From: Pseudomonadota bacterium | GTDB taxonomy: Bacteria > Pseudomonadota > Gammaproteobacteria > Xanthomonadales > SZUA-38 | Assembly (NCBI GenBank): GCA_039033415.1 | Contig: JBCCCR010000012.1 | Location: 1-64,000, forward strand | Reading direction: 5' to 3' | DNA: 64,000 nucleotides | Shown: piece after piece, positions 18,138 through 27,480 of the stretch | Layout of the letters: each line of letters begins with the position of its first letter | Position numbering within the stretch: position 1 is the first letter of the stretch | Program-made: the position numbers and the translations under genes | The notes under the pieces: model-generated | What the model was told of the DNA's origin: nothing | The model's input: the letters and a program-made list of their open reading frames with translations, nothing else | The model's database searches: none

Positions 18138-18560
18138 ATGAACCTACCTTGTGCCTGCACAACCGTGCGAAAAGCCAATCGAGCGCTGTTTCGCTTTTAT
18201 GAACACGCTATGGATGGGTCGGGCGTATCCATTACGCAATTTGCGATTCTCCGCGCGTTGGACCGCAACGGAGAAACGCCGTTGTCGCGATTGGCGGATG
18301 AACTGGTGATGGAACGGACGTCCTTGTACCGGACGATTGCGCCCTTGGTTGAGGCCGGAGCGGTCGAGCTCACCGCCGCGCCAAAAGGTCGAACCAAGCT
18401 CGCTGCCGTGACCCGCGAGGGCAGGGCGCTCATGCACGCGGCCGCCCCGAACTGGGACGCCGCCCAGGCAAGCGTTGTGGGTGCCTTGGGTCCGGAAAAC
18501 TGGAAGGCACTGTCGGAAACGCTGCTGCAAATCCCTCACTTGCTCAAGGAAGAAAGCTAA
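18138..18560 (+). CDS. MarR-family transcriptional regulator
   Basis: 140 residues, typical MarR length. The winged helix spans roughly residues 30-95: ITQFAILRALDRNGETPLSRLADELVM is the helix-turn-helix approach, RTSLYRTIAPLVEAGAV the recognition helix, and PKGRTKLAAVTREGRALM the wing. MarR dimers bind short palindromes and release them on binding a phenolic or other small ligand. The palindrome at 18095-18110 is a natural site. Its stop overlaps the start of the decarboxylase gene by one base (TAATG), so the regulator and enzyme are made from one message and the decarboxylase is the probable target. Possible ligands (an aromatic amino acid or amine) are inference. Confidence 0.88.
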   Translation: MNLPCACTTVRKANRALFRFYEHAMDGSGVSITQFAILRALDRNGETPLSRLADELVMERTSLYRTIAPLVEAGAVELTAAPKGRTKLAAVTREGRALMHAAAPNWDAAQASVVGALGPENWKALSETLLQIPHLLKEES

Positions 18561-20041
18561 TGCCAATCCCTGTATCCGGCGTCAAACACGACTCGCTCGA
18601 TCCGAGTGACTGGCATGAAGCCCGTCGGGTGGCTCATCAGGTTGTCGACGATATTGTTGACTACCTGGAGACGATCAGAGAAAGACCTGCCTGGCAGTCG
18701 GTTCCCGAACACGTCAAACAAGCGCTTGACCAGGATTTGCCCCTCGAGGGTGCACCCCTTGGAGAGGTGTATCAGGAGTTCAAAGAAAACATCCTTCCTT
18801 ATCCCACGGGGAACCTACATCCAGGATTTTTCGGTTGGGTTATGGGGACCGGGACGTTCACCGGCGTGATTGCCGATGCGCTGATGGCGACCATGAATGC
18901 TCACGTGGCCGGTTATGATCAGTCTGCCGGGGTTGTCGAGCGCAAGGTGATCTCCTGGCTGGCTGAGCTGGTCGGCTTTCCGAAAGACTCGTCGGGTCTT
19001 CTGGTTACCGGCGGGACGATGGCGAACCTGAACGGATTAGCTGTCGCAAGGCACGAAAAAGCGGGCTTCGACATTCGGCGAGACGGTCTGCAGGGGATGG
19101 GGTCGCAACGGCTTCGTGTGTACGGCAGCGTTGAAACCCACAGCTGGATTTACCGGGCCTGCGAACTGATGGGTCTTGGTCGCGATTCTTTTCGGGCTGT
19201 ACCCGTAAACGAACACTTCCAGATGAACTTGGCCGCGTGTCGACAGATGATTGAGGCCGATATCGCGCGCGGAGACAAACCGTTTTGTATTCTTGGAACC
19301 GTTGGATCGGTGAATACCGGAGCAATCGATGACCTCGTCGCTATCAGAAACCTCGCGGATCGGTTTGATTTGTGGTTTCACATCGATGGTGCATTCGGAA
19401 CCCTGGCGGCTTGGGCTGAAGACGCCCGCTTTCTCGTTGAAGATCAGGCGCTGGCGGATTCCATTGCCTTCGATCTGCATAAATGGGGCTACATGCCGTA
19501 CGACGTGGGGTGCGTGTTGACCAAAAATCCTGAGGCCCAAAACGAAGCGTTCGGGCAAAGCGCGTCGTATCTTTCTCCCACCTCTCGCGGCTTAGCGGTT
19601 GGCACAACCTACTTTGCCGACAAGGGCATCCAGCTTTCCCGAAGCTTTCGCGCACTCAAAGTTTGGATGTCGCTCAAAGAGCAGGGGGTGTCTCGAATCG
19701 GGCGTGCAATCTCCAAAAATATTTCCCAGGCCCGCTATCTGGAACGAAAGGCGAGATCAGCCCCAGAAATCGAACTCCTGGCACCGGTGTCGCTCAACGT
19801 TGTTTGCCTTCGCTTTCTCGACAACCGGCTAAGTGAAGCAGAATTGAATGAGCTCAATCAGGAAATTCTGCTGCGTATTCAGGAGAGCGGCACGGCCGTA
19901 CCGTCCCATACGGTGATCGACGAGAGCTTCGCCATTCGGGTTTGTATCACTAACCATCGAACCGAAAACTCTGATCTGGACCGACTCATCACTTCCATCC
20001 GGAATTTCGGACAACAGATTGTCGGGGAGCGAGCCGCTTAG
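18560..20041 (+). CDS. PLP-dependent aromatic-L-amino-acid decarboxylase family
   Basis: 493 residues, the usual length for group II decarboxylases (aromatic amino acid, histidine or glutamate type). It has TGGTMANLNGLAVAR in the cofactor region, FHIDGAFGTLAAW with the cofactor-ring Asp, and FDLHKWGYMPYDVGC with the PLP lysine (about residue 308). The family decarboxylates amino acids such as tryptophan, tyrosine, DOPA or phenylalanine to amines, in the cytoplasm. Sequence alone does not distinguish decarboxylase from the related aldehyde-synthase or tyrosine/aspartate enzymes. Translational coupling to a MarR regulator suggests ligand-induced expression. It is convergent with the TetR gene. 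Confidence 0.88.
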   Translation: MPIPVSGVKHDSLDPSDWHEARRVAHQVVDDIVDYLETIRERPAWQSVPEHVKQALDQDLPLEGAPLGEVYQEFKENILPYPTGNLHPGFFGWVMGTGTFTGVIADALMATMNAHVAGYDQSAGVVERKVISWLAELVGFPKDSSGLLVTGGTMANLNGLAVARHEKAGFDIRRDGLQGMGSQRLRVYGSVETHSWIYRACELMGLGRDSFRAVPVNEHFQMNLAACRQMIEADIARGDKPFCILGTVGSVNTGAIDDLVAIRNLADRFDLWFHIDGAFGTLAAWAEDARFLVEDQALADSIAFDLHKWGYMPYDVGCVLTKNPEAQNEAFGQSASYLSPTSRGLAVGTTYFADKGIQLSRSFRALKVWMSLKEQGVSRIGRAISKNISQARYLERKARSAPEIELLAPVSLNVVCLRFLDNRLSEAELNELNQEILLRIQESGTAVPSHTVIDESFAIRVCITNHRTENSDLDRLITSIRNFGQQIVGERAA

Positions 20042-20068
20042 CCGCGTTTAGTCTCGTTGTCGGCAGAA

Positions 20069-20776
20069 CTAGCCAACGGCATCCAGCCGGTCGGCGACCC
20101 TCTCGAGTCTGTCCACGATCGGAGCGATCGCGTCCGTCGCCGTTGATTGAGCCGGTTTGGCGCCAACTCCCCGCTGCAGCAGGTCAATCACGTTGGTGAC
20201 GATGACTTGGATTTCGTCGTCGGGCGCGTTCTTTAGTATGTGCGTGCGCATGGCGTATTCGAGCGAGCCGAAAAACAGATCGCGGATGATCCAGTGGGGT
20301 ACGTCGTCCCGGAGCTCCCTCTTATGGATGGCGGCACGAACGACGCGATCAAAAACGGCGACGTAGGATTTGTTGTACTCGTACGGCATGTCGCTCTGGT
20401 ATTCGCTGACCTCACGAAAGCGAGCGATCATCAGCTCCAGGATCCGCCAGTCGGCCAGGCAGCGTTCGATGTGGTGGTTGGCGAGAAACGTGAGACGCGC
20501 GTACGTGTCTTTTGTGTCTTTGATTCCATCCTCGGCCCCTCTTGTTAGCTCCTGGTAAAACCGGCCGATGACCGCCAGCAAGAGTGCGTTTTTGTTCTTG
20601 AAATACAGATAGACGGTTCCCTCAGCCACACCCGCTAGCCGGGCAATATCGGCCATCTTTGTGCCTTCAAAGCCGTTTTTGACAAACGCATCGTGAGCAA
20701 CGGCAACAATGGCCGCTTCGCGTTCTTCGAGGCGTTGCCGGCGGGTTTTAGTTTGCTGTACTTGAGCGTCGGCCAT
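20069..20776 (-). CDS. TetR-family regulator (AtuR/LiuR-like context)
   Basis: 235 residues. The N-terminal helix-turn-helix is clear (KMADIARLAGVAEGTVYLYFKNKNALL, about residues 41-67), followed by a variable ligand-binding helical domain. It begins two bases after the stop of the acyl-CoA dehydrogenase gene, so both are cotranscribed. Opposite is the atuA/carboxylase operon. The divergent control region (21922-22013) contains two copies of ATGAG-N5-CTCAT, the most likely operators. In Pseudomonas, the TetR protein AtuR represses the acyclic terpene genes by binding two inverted repeats between atuR and atuA, and the arrangement here is analogous. An acyl-CoA ligand is inferred. Confidence 0.85.
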   Translation of the reverse strand: MADAQVQQTKTRRQRLEEREAAIVAVAHDAFVKNGFEGTKMADIARLAGVAEGTVYLYFKNKNALLLAVIGRFYQELTRGAEDGIKDTKDTYARLTFLANHHIERCLADWRILELMIARFREVSEYQSDMPYEYNKSYVAVFDRVVRAAIHKRELRDDVPHWIIRDLFFGSLEYAMRTHILKNAPDDEIQVIVTNVIDLLQRGVGAKPAQSTATDAIAPIVDRLERVADRLDAVG

Positions 20777-20778
20777 CG

Positions 20779-21921
20779 CTAGAGCCCCATCTGCCGGGCC
20801 GCGAGATCACGCATGATCTCTTCGGAGCCGCCGCCAATCGCCATGACCTTCACCTCACGGTAAAGCCGTTCAACGGGATTGCCGCGGAGGTACCCGGCGC
20901 CTCCTAAAATCTGCATGGCCTCGCTGGCGCAAAACTCCAAGGCCTTAGTCGAGAAGAACTTGGCTTTGCAGATTTCGGCGATTGGCAGGTCACCTTCATT
21001 TACCGCCCAGCAGATGTGCTGGATGTAGGACTCAACGACGTCAGCCCTCGCGGACATCTCTGATAGCTTGTGGCGAATGACCTGATGTTCGATCAGGTGT
21101 TTGCCGAAGGTTTTCCGTTCGCGAGCCCACGCCAGCGATTCGTCGATCAGCACTTTCATCATGCCGAGCGCCTGCGCCGCCATGAACAGTCGCTCCATGT
21201 TGAAGTTATTCATGATGGCGATGAAACCGCGGTTTTCGTCTCCGAGCAGACTCTCCGCCGGCACGCGACAGTTGTCGAAATAGAGCGTCGCCTGGTCTGA
21301 GCACCACCAGCCCATTTTCTTACCCATTTCAGTGCGACTGAAGCCAGGTGTCTCAACATTCACCAAAAATAGTGAGATGCCCGTCAGCCCTTCGCCTCCG
21401 GTTCGGGCAGCAACCACGAAATGATCGGAGTTCATGCCGCCGGTGATGAAAGTCTTGCTGCCGTTGATGACGTACTCCCCGCCGTCGCGCTGAGCCGAGG
21501 TCTGAATGTTCGCGACGTCGGAGCCTCCGGAGGGTTCGGTGATCGCCAGCGAGGAGCCAACGTGGCCCGAAACGATGTCTGGGAGAAGCTGTTGCTTCAC
21601 CGATTCGGAGGCCAGCGTGTGGATCGGGCCAATCGAGATAACGCGTCCACCAAGCGCGGCACCGACACCGGTAGCGCCACATTTGGCGATTTCCTCCGCC
21701 CAGGCGGCTCGCATGAACGCATCGTCAAAGCCCAGACCACCGTAAGTCTCGTCAACGGCAAAGCCAAAGACGCCGAGGGCGCCGATCTTCTGGTGAAGCT
21801 CCCAGGGAATTGCACCGGCCTCTTCCCATTGATCCACAAAGGGCGTGATTTCCTGCGCCACAAAGCGCCACACGGTGTCGCGAAATGCCGCTCGCTCCTC
21901 GGTTTCGAATGGATTTTTCAC
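20779..21921 (-). CDS. Acyl-CoA dehydrogenase (AtuD/isovaleryl-type)
   Basis: 380 residues, standard length. FAD and substrate motifs include SLAITEPSGGSDVANIQT, GSKTFITGGMNSDHFVVAART, QILGGAGYLRGNPVERLYREVKVMAIGGGSEEIMRDL. The Glu in NMERLFMAAQALG is placed as in isovaleryl/long-chain-type enzymes, where the catalytic base is in helix G rather than near the C-terminus. The enzyme introduces an alpha,beta double bond into an acyl-CoA and passes electrons to ETF. Next to AtuA and acyl-CoA carboxylase genes it could serve as citronellyl-CoA dehydrogenase (AtuD) or act on another branched acyl-CoA, but specificity is unproven. It is first in the minus-strand transcript with the TetR gene. Confidence 0.9.
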   Translation of the reverse strand: MKNPFETEERAAFRDTVWRFVAQEITPFVDQWEEAGAIPWELHQKIGALGVFGFAVDETYGGLGFDDAFMRAAWAEEIAKCGATGVGAALGGRVISIGPIHTLASESVKQQLLPDIVSGHVGSSLAITEPSGGSDVANIQTSAQRDGGEYVINGSKTFITGGMNSDHFVVAARTGGEGLTGISLFLVNVETPGFSRTEMGKKMGWWCSDQATLYFDNCRVPAESLLGDENRGFIAIMNNFNMERLFMAAQALGMMKVLIDESLAWARERKTFGKHLIEHQVIRHKLSEMSARADVVESYIQHICWAVNEGDLPIAEICKAKFFSTKALEFCASEAMQILGGAGYLRGNPVERLYREVKVMAIGGGSEEIMRDLAARQMGL

Positions 21922-21946
21922 GGTTTCTGTCTGACCCTGTCACAAA

Positions 21947-21981
21947 ATGAGGTTGACTCATTTATTATGAGTTGTTCTCAT
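21947..21981. promoter_or_regulatory. Twin operator-like inverted repeats between acyl-CoA dehydrogenase and atuA
   Basis: Two copies of ATGAG-N5-CTCAT, at 21947-21961 and 21967-21981 (the second extends to TATGAG-N5-CTCATA), with centres 20 bases apart, about two helical turns. TTGACT within the first could be a -35 of the rightward operon. The repeats are the expected binding sites of the TetR protein at 20069-20776. Confidence 0.65.
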
Positions 21982-22013
21982 AGTGTACCGAGACGAGAGC
22001 CTTCACGCCAACG

Positions 22014-23813
22014 ATGACCAGCAAAATAATTCGCATTGGCGGTGCCACCGGCTTCTGGGGAGAGTCGGTTCTCGCCATGGATGATTTGCTTAAACACGGC
22101 GATCTCGACTACCTGGTTTTCGATTTCCTGGCGGAGATCACCATGTCCATCATGGCCCGCGCGCGGATGGCCAACGCCGATGCAGGCTACGCCCTTGATT
22201 TTGTCTCAACCTTTATCGAGCCGAGGCTGGAAGAGATTGCCAAACGAGGCGTCAAGGTCATCGCCAACGCGGGTGGCGTGAACGCTACGGCCTGCGGAGC
22301 CGCGCTTCGCGATGCGGTCGCCCAGCACGGTCTGAATCTCAAGGTGGCGGTGGTGACCGGTGATGATCTTTCTCACCGCGTGGACGAGCTCGCCGGCCAA
22401 AAGGTTACCGAGATGTTTTCTGGCGAACGGTTCCCGGCGCCGGACAAGATTGCGAGCAGCAATGCCTATCTTGGGGCATATCCGATTGCGCAGGCGCTGG
22501 CTTCCGGGGCGGACATCGTGGTCACCGGGCGAGTGGTGGACAGTGCGGTCACGCTCGGGGCGTGTATCCACGAGTTTGACCTGAATCCTGACGATCTTTC
22601 TGCTCTCGCCGGTGCGAGCCTCGCAGGACATATCTTGGAATGTACGGCGCAGGCGACCGGCGGCAACTTTACCGACTGGGAGCTGGTCGCTGACAACTAT
22701 GAAAGCGTTGGCCATCCGATCGCCGAGGTGTCGGCAGACGGGTCCTTCATTTGCACCAAGCCGCCGGGGACCGGCGGCATCGTCACGCCGCACACGGTGG
22801 GTGAGCAGATGCTCTACGAAATCGGGGACCCGCAGGCGTACATCCTGCCCGACGTGGTCTGTGACTTCTCCTCGGTGACCCTCGAGCAGGTTGGGCCCAA
22901 CCGAGTGCTGGTCAAGGGAGCAGAAGGCGCTCCCGCGCCTGATACGTACAAAGTGAGCGCAACCTTTGCTGACGGGTATCGGGGCGGGCAGGTAGTTTTC
23001 TTCTACGGCGCCGAAGCCGATCGTAAGGCCCGCCGATTCGCCGAGGCGACTATCGCTCGAACCAATCGCCGTCTGCGAGAGCTTGGCCTCGTCGACCTTA
23101 CGGAAACCTGTGTGGAGATCATCGGCGACGAAAGTCACTACGGAGCGCGGCGTCAGGTAAGCGGGTCGCGGGAGGTGGCGCTCAAAATTGCGGCGAAGCA
23201 TCCGACCTCAAAGGGCATCAGCGTCATGCTCAAGGAGCTTATCGGTTTGGCGCTAGCCTCGCCGCCAGGGCTTTCCATGTTCGCTGGCGGGCGGCCCAAG
23301 CCCACACCTGTTGTTCGCCTGTTTTCCTTTTTGATCGCTAAGGACGAGGTCCCTGTTGCCATCGAGGTGGAGGGACAAACGTTCGACGCTGATCAGATCA
23401 CTGGCCAGGCCTTCGACGCTGGCAACATCCAGCGACCCTCGCCGCCGAATCCACCGGCAAATCCCAGTGTCGAGATGAGACAGGTGCCGCTGATCAAGCT
23501 GGCGGTCGGGCGCAGCGGTGACAAAGGCAACAACGCCAATATCGGCATCCTGGCCCGCAGGCCAGAGTATTTGCCTCATATTTGGGGTTCGCTGACAGAA
23601 CAGGTTGTCAGAGACGGGTTTGCCCATTTCATCGAGGGCCCGGTTGAGCGATTTCTCCTGCCCGGAAGCCACTCCATCAATTTCCTTTTGCATGACGTGC
23701 TCGGCGGTGGCGGCGTGGCCAGTCTGCGCAATGACCCCCAGGGGAAGGGTTATGCGCAGCTGCTGCTCGACTTTCCGATTGCGGTGCCGGCAGCCATGGC
23801 GGAGGCGCTTTAG
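22014..23813 (+). CDS. atuA: AtuA-family (DUF1446) acyclic terpene utilization protein
   Basis: 599 residues, matching AtuA proteins. The N-terminal DUF1446 domain starts IRIGGATGFWGES and carries the recurrent GGVNATACGAALRD and VVTGRVVDSAVTLGACIHEF patterns. A C-terminal AtuA-like ferredoxin-fold domain begins near VPLIKLAVGRSGDKGNNANIGI (in full: residues ~490-590), often a separate protein elsewhere. AtuA is required for growth on citronellol/geraniol in Pseudomonas, but its reaction is not established. Linkage to ActD-type hydration has been suggested only by context. It is the first gene of a plus-strand operon with carboxylase subunits (next gene starts at the base after its stop). The symbol is by family and context. 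Confidence 0.85.
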   Translation: MTSKIIRIGGATGFWGESVLAMDDLLKHGDLDYLVFDFLAEITMSIMARARMANADAGYALDFVSTFIEPRLEEIAKRGVKVIANAGGVNATACGAALRDAVAQHGLNLKVAVVTGDDLSHRVDELAGQKVTEMFSGERFPAPDKIASSNAYLGAYPIAQALASGADIVVTGRVVDSAVTLGACIHEFDLNPDDLSALAGASLAGHILECTAQATGGNFTDWELVADNYESVGHPIAEVSADGSFICTKPPGTGGIVTPHTVGEQMLYEIGDPQAYILPDVVCDFSSVTLEQVGPNRVLVKGAEGAPAPDTYKVSATFADGYRGGQVVFFYGAEADRKARRFAEATIARTNRRLRELGLVDLTETCVEIIGDESHYGARRQVSGSREVALKIAAKHPTSKGISVMLKELIGLALASPPGLSMFAGGRPKPTPVVRLFSFLIAKDEVPVAIEVEGQTFDADQITGQAFDAGNIQRPSPPNPPANPSVEMRQVPLIKLAVGRSGDKGNNANIGILARRPEYLPHIWGSLTEQVVRDGFAHFIEGPVERFLLPGSHSINFLLHDVLGGGGVASLRNDPQGKGYAQLLLDFPIAVPAAMAEAL

Positions 23814-25436
23814 ATGCCTGGATTTCAATCAAAGATTGACGTGACGGCCGACTCGTTCGCTGAGAACCGTGCGGACATGGTCCAGCTGGTTAAGCAGCTG
23901 CGCGGCCTGGAAGCACGAGCTGCGAGCCTGTCGGAAAAACGCCGGCCACGTTTTGAGCAGCGCGGCCAGCTCACGCCTCGCGAACGGCTGTCACGGCTAC
24001 TGGATCCCGGCATGCCCTTTCTTGAGCTCTACAACCTTGCCAACTATCTGGTAGAGGATTCCAACCGAGAAACCAGCATTCCCGGCGCCAATATGTTGGT
24101 CGGCATCGGGTTTGTCAGCGGCGTTCGTTCGATGATTCTGGTCGACGATAGCGGCATTAACGCGGGCGCCATGACGCCGCGCAGCGTCAACAAGGCGGTG
24201 GGGGCACTGGGACTATCTCGAAAGCTGAACCTGCCTTTTGTGCACCTCGTGGAAAGCGCGGGCGCCAACCTGATGCAGTACGAGGTTGAGCTTTGGGCCT
24301 ACGGCGGTGCCATGTTTCACGGCCTGGCCAAGCTGAGCGCCGCGGGTATCCCCACCGTCACCGTACTGCATGGCCCTTCCACCGCGGGCGGGGCGTACCA
24401 GCCTGGGATGAGCGATTACGTGATCGGTGTTCGGAAAAACGGCATGGCGGCCCTCGCCGGTGCGGCGCTGACGCGCGCTGCAACAGGAGAGATTGCTGAC
24501 GAGGCTGAGCTCGGCGGTGCTGAGATGCATGCCACCGTGTCTGGGCTGGTCGAATATCTTGCTGATGACGACGCGCAGGGCATCCTCATGGCCCGAGACG
24601 TGATGCGGCGGCTGGCCTGGAATGAGCGCTGTGCAGCAGCAACGCCAAGACGCTTTTCAGAGCCACGCTACAGCACTGACGAGATCGCTGGGGTGGTGCC
24701 CGTGGATTACCGAACGCCTTACGACGTGCGCGAGGTGATGGCCCGCATCGTCGACGATTCCGATCTCCTGGATTTCAAACCCGGCTACGGGGCAGCGACC
24801 GTTTGCACCCAGGCCAGCATTCACGGACATGCCTGCGGTCTGATCGGTAACAACGGGCCGATCGACCCGAGCGGGGCAACCAAGGCCGCTCAGTTTATGC
24901 AGCTTTGCGATCAGTCCGATGTGCCGCTGGTTTTTCTCAACAATACAACCGGCTATATGGTCGGCACAAAATACGAACAGGGCGGCATGATCAAACACGG
25001 CTCAAAAATGATTCAGGCCGTGTCCAACGTTCGAGTGCCAAAACTGACGCTCTATATTGGCGCCAGCTTCGGCGCCGGCAACTACGGCATGTGCGGTTTT
25101 TCGTATGAGCCCGACTTTCTGTTTTCCTGGCCCAACGCGATGACCGGCGTCATGGGTGGTGAGCAGGCGGCGTTGACCATGGAACAGGTGGCCCGGGTGT
25201 CAGCTGAGCGTCGCGGCCACCCCGTCGACGAGGAAAAGCTCGTAAAACAGCGAGCCGCCATAACGGCTCATTTCGACAACCAGTCCGACGCGTTCTATAC
25301 ATCGGGGCGGGTGCTTGACCATGGCGTCATCGATCCGCGCGATACGCGTCGGGTGCTGGGGTTTGCGCTAGAAACCTGCTGGGAGGCACGCCACCGGAAG
25401 CTGCAGCCAAACAGCTTCGGCGTTGCGCGTTTGTAG
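23814..25436 (+). CDS. Acyl-CoA carboxylase, carboxyltransferase (beta) subunit
   Basis: 540 residues, the length of methylcrotonyl/geranyl/propionyl-CoA carboxylase beta subunits. It has the crotonase-like N and C carboxyltransferase halves: GPSTAGGAYQPGMSDYVIGV, LFLELYNLANYLVED near the N-terminus, and FLNNTTGYMVGTKYEQGGMIKHG with ASFGAGNYGMCG in the second half. The last two are classical biotin-carboxyl transfer and acyl-CoA sites. It starts immediately after atuA and precedes the biotin carboxylase gene, forming one enzyme. Placement beside atuA favours geranyl-CoA carboxylase (AtuC role), while methylcrotonyl-CoA carboxylase (LiuB role) is the alternative. The substrate cannot be settled by eye. 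Confidence 0.9.
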   Translation: MPGFQSKIDVTADSFAENRADMVQLVKQLRGLEARAASLSEKRRPRFEQRGQLTPRERLSRLLDPGMPFLELYNLANYLVEDSNRETSIPGANMLVGIGFVSGVRSMILVDDSGINAGAMTPRSVNKAVGALGLSRKLNLPFVHLVESAGANLMQYEVELWAYGGAMFHGLAKLSAAGIPTVTVLHGPSTAGGAYQPGMSDYVIGVRKNGMAALAGAALTRAATGEIADEAELGGAEMHATVSGLVEYLADDDAQGILMARDVMRRLAWNERCAAATPRRFSEPRYSTDEIAGVVPVDYRTPYDVREVMARIVDDSDLLDFKPGYGAATVCTQASIHGHACGLIGNNGPIDPSGATKAAQFMQLCDQSDVPLVFLNNTTGYMVGTKYEQGGMIKHGSKMIQAVSNVRVPKLTLYIGASFGAGNYGMCGFSYEPDFLFSWPNAMTGVMGGEQAALTMEQVARVSAERRGHPVDEEKLVKQRAAITAHFDNQSDAFYTSGRVLDHGVIDPRDTRRVLGFALETCWEARHRKLQPNSFGVARL

Positions 25437-25470
25437 AGCTATGACGCATTTACCCAACGGCAGGAACCCG

Positions 25471-27462
25471 ATGACCATTGACTGTGTGCTCATCGCCAAT
25501 CGAGGCGAAATTGCGTGTCGAGTGATTCGTACCGTCAAAGCCTTGGGTATGCGGGCCATCGCCGTCTATTCAGACGCGGACGCCAACGCGCCGCACGTGA
25601 TGCTGGCGGATGACGCCGTCGGAATCGGGCCACCGGCAGCGCAAGATTCTTATCTCAACATCGAGAAAATCCTGGAGGCCGCGCAACAATCCGACGCAAA
25701 CGCTGTGCATCCGGGCTATGGTTTTCTGTCCGAAAACGACTCGTTTGCTCAAGCCTGCGAGCAAGCCGGCCTCGTCTTCATTGGCCCAACGCCCGAGGCG
25801 ATTGCGTTGATGGGCAACAAAGCCGCGGCCAAGCGCCACATGATCTCCGCCGGTGTTCCCTGTGTGCCAGGTTACGAAGGCGAGGATCAGTCGGACGAGG
25901 CTCTGATGACCGCAGCGGACGAGATTGGCTATCCGATTATGGTCAAAGCGGCTGCCGGTGGCGGCGGGCGAGGGATGCGGCTGGTTCACCGGTCCGAAGA
26001 TCTCGTCGCTGAACTCGAACTGGCGAGGTTCGAGGCGGCTAGTGCGTTTGGGTCGGATGAGCTGATTTTGGAAAAGGCCATCCTGAGGCCGCGGCATGTC
26101 GAGATACAGGTTTTTGCAGATACGCAGGGCAACGTCATCCATCTTGGGGAACGCGACTGTTCGGTGCAGCGCCGACACCAGAAAGTCGTGGAAGAATCGC
26201 CCTGTCCGGTGCTGACCGACGGACTTCGCGAAAAAATGGGCGCAGCGGCCGTGGAAGCTGCTCGAAGCATCAGCTACCGCGGTGCCGGTACCGTCGAGTT
26301 TCTGCTCGACGATACCCATCAGTTTTATTTTCTGGAGATGAACACGCGCCTGCAGGTGGAGCACCCGGTCACCGAACTGGTCACGGGGCTAGACCTGGTG
26401 GCGCTTCAGCTTAAGGTCGCCAGCGGCGAACCGCTGGGCATTGAGCAGGCTGATGTGCAGCTAAGTGGTCACGCCATCGAGGTGCGGCTCTGCGCTGAGG
26501 ACGTCGCCAAAGGTTTTCAGCCCAGCGCCGGCCGGATTGACCTTTGGTGCCCGGCAGCGGCGGACTGCGTGCGAATCGATGCGGGAATCGAAACCGGCCA
26601 GGAGGTATCCCCCTTCTACGATTCGATGCTCGCCAAGGTGATTACCTGGGGTGAAACACGAGAATCAGCTCGGCGACGCCTGATTGCAGCGATGACAGAT
26701 ACGGGGTTCTTTGGCCCTGCGAGCAATCGGGATTTTCTGATCGATGTGCTGGAGACTGAAGCCTTTATTCAAGGCGAAGCCACCACCGCGCTGATCGAAG
26801 AATCCTTTGATGTCGAAACGCTGGGTCAAACTCCGGCCTCCTTCGAACACGCGGCGGCGGCAGCGGTCCTGGCCCATCGTGACGCGCGCGAAACTGCGCA
26901 CCGTCAATCGGTGATCGTCTCAGCACCTCTGCTGAACTGGAGCAGTGGCGGCACGCTGCGCACATCCTATTTGTTCGACTGCGAGGGTATTTCGTTCGAG
27001 CTGGATGTTCATCCGACCGGCATTAATGGCTACCGCATTTCCGGCGACGATGAGTGCCATATCGAAGTGATTTCCTTCGAACCGCCAAACGCGCAGCTCA
27101 GCATCAACGGCCGCCGCGTCGATGTGCTGTTCGTCCAGAAAAGCCGTGGCGAGCTGGCGGTGGCCCTGGGCCGTCATCAGGCCGATTTTCAGAATCGTCT
27201 GGCGGATTTCGGTGCCAACGACGAAACGGACACCGGCGGCCGCGTGACTGCACCCATGCATGGCCTGCTGCAGGACGTCTTGGTGAAAGAAGGAGATCGC
27301 GTCGAGAAAGGATCACCATTGTTTGTCTTGGAGGCGATGAAGATGCAGCATCGTGTCCTGGCTGACGTGCCGGGAACGGTCGAACGGGTTTGTTATGCGC
27401 CTGGGGATCAGGTCGATGCTGGCGCTTTGCTCCTTGAGATCATCCCGGTCGAGAGTAGCTGA
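25471..27462 (+). CDS. Acyl-CoA carboxylase, biotin carboxylase/carrier (alpha) subunit
   Basis: About 663 residues. ATG at 25471 is chosen because AGGAA lies six bases ahead and the protein then begins close to VLIANRGEIACRVIRT as in the family. ATG 25441 and TTG 25423 are in-frame alternatives. Domains are biotin carboxylase (ATP-grasp; VKAAAGGGGRGMRLV, EMNTRLQVEHPVTELVTG, about 1-450), a linker/BT domain, and a C-terminal biotinyl domain with VLEAMKMQHRV carrying the biotin lysine. It supplies carboxybiotin to the preceding beta subunit. The 34-base spacing and shared strand indicate one operon. It is the AtuF/LiuD counterpart. Confidence 0.93.
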   Translation: MTIDCVLIANRGEIACRVIRTVKALGMRAIAVYSDADANAPHVMLADDAVGIGPPAAQDSYLNIEKILEAAQQSDANAVHPGYGFLSENDSFAQACEQAGLVFIGPTPEAIALMGNKAAAKRHMISAGVPCVPGYEGEDQSDEALMTAADEIGYPIMVKAAAGGGGRGMRLVHRSEDLVAELELARFEAASAFGSDELILEKAILRPRHVEIQVFADTQGNVIHLGERDCSVQRRHQKVVEESPCPVLTDGLREKMGAAAVEAARSISYRGAGTVEFLLDDTHQFYFLEMNTRLQVEHPVTELVTGLDLVALQLKVASGEPLGIEQADVQLSGHAIEVRLCAEDVAKGFQPSAGRIDLWCPAAADCVRIDAGIETGQEVSPFYDSMLAKVITWGETRESARRRLIAAMTDTGFFGPASNRDFLIDVLETEAFIQGEATTALIEESFDVETLGQTPASFEHAAAAAVLAHRDARETAHRQSVIVSAPLLNWSSGGTLRTSYLFDCEGISFELDVHPTGINGYRISGDDECHIEVISFEPPNAQLSINGRRVDVLFVQKSRGELAVALGRHQADFQNRLADFGANDETDTGGRVTAPMHGLLQDVLVKEGDRVEKGSPLFVLEAMKMQHRVLADVPGTVERVCYAPGDQVDAGALLLEIIPVESS

Positions 27463-27480
27463 GGGGATACGGGAGGACGC

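Noticed and set aside
22206-23201. Long minus-strand open frame opposite atuA (331 codons).
   Set aside because: It is the antisense of a well-supported gene, has Arg/His-rich composition of a shadow frame and no start site or domain.
25570-26364. Minus-strand open frame opposite the biotin carboxylase.
   Set aside because: Shadow of a strongly supported coding region in the G/C-rich third-position pattern; no domain seen.
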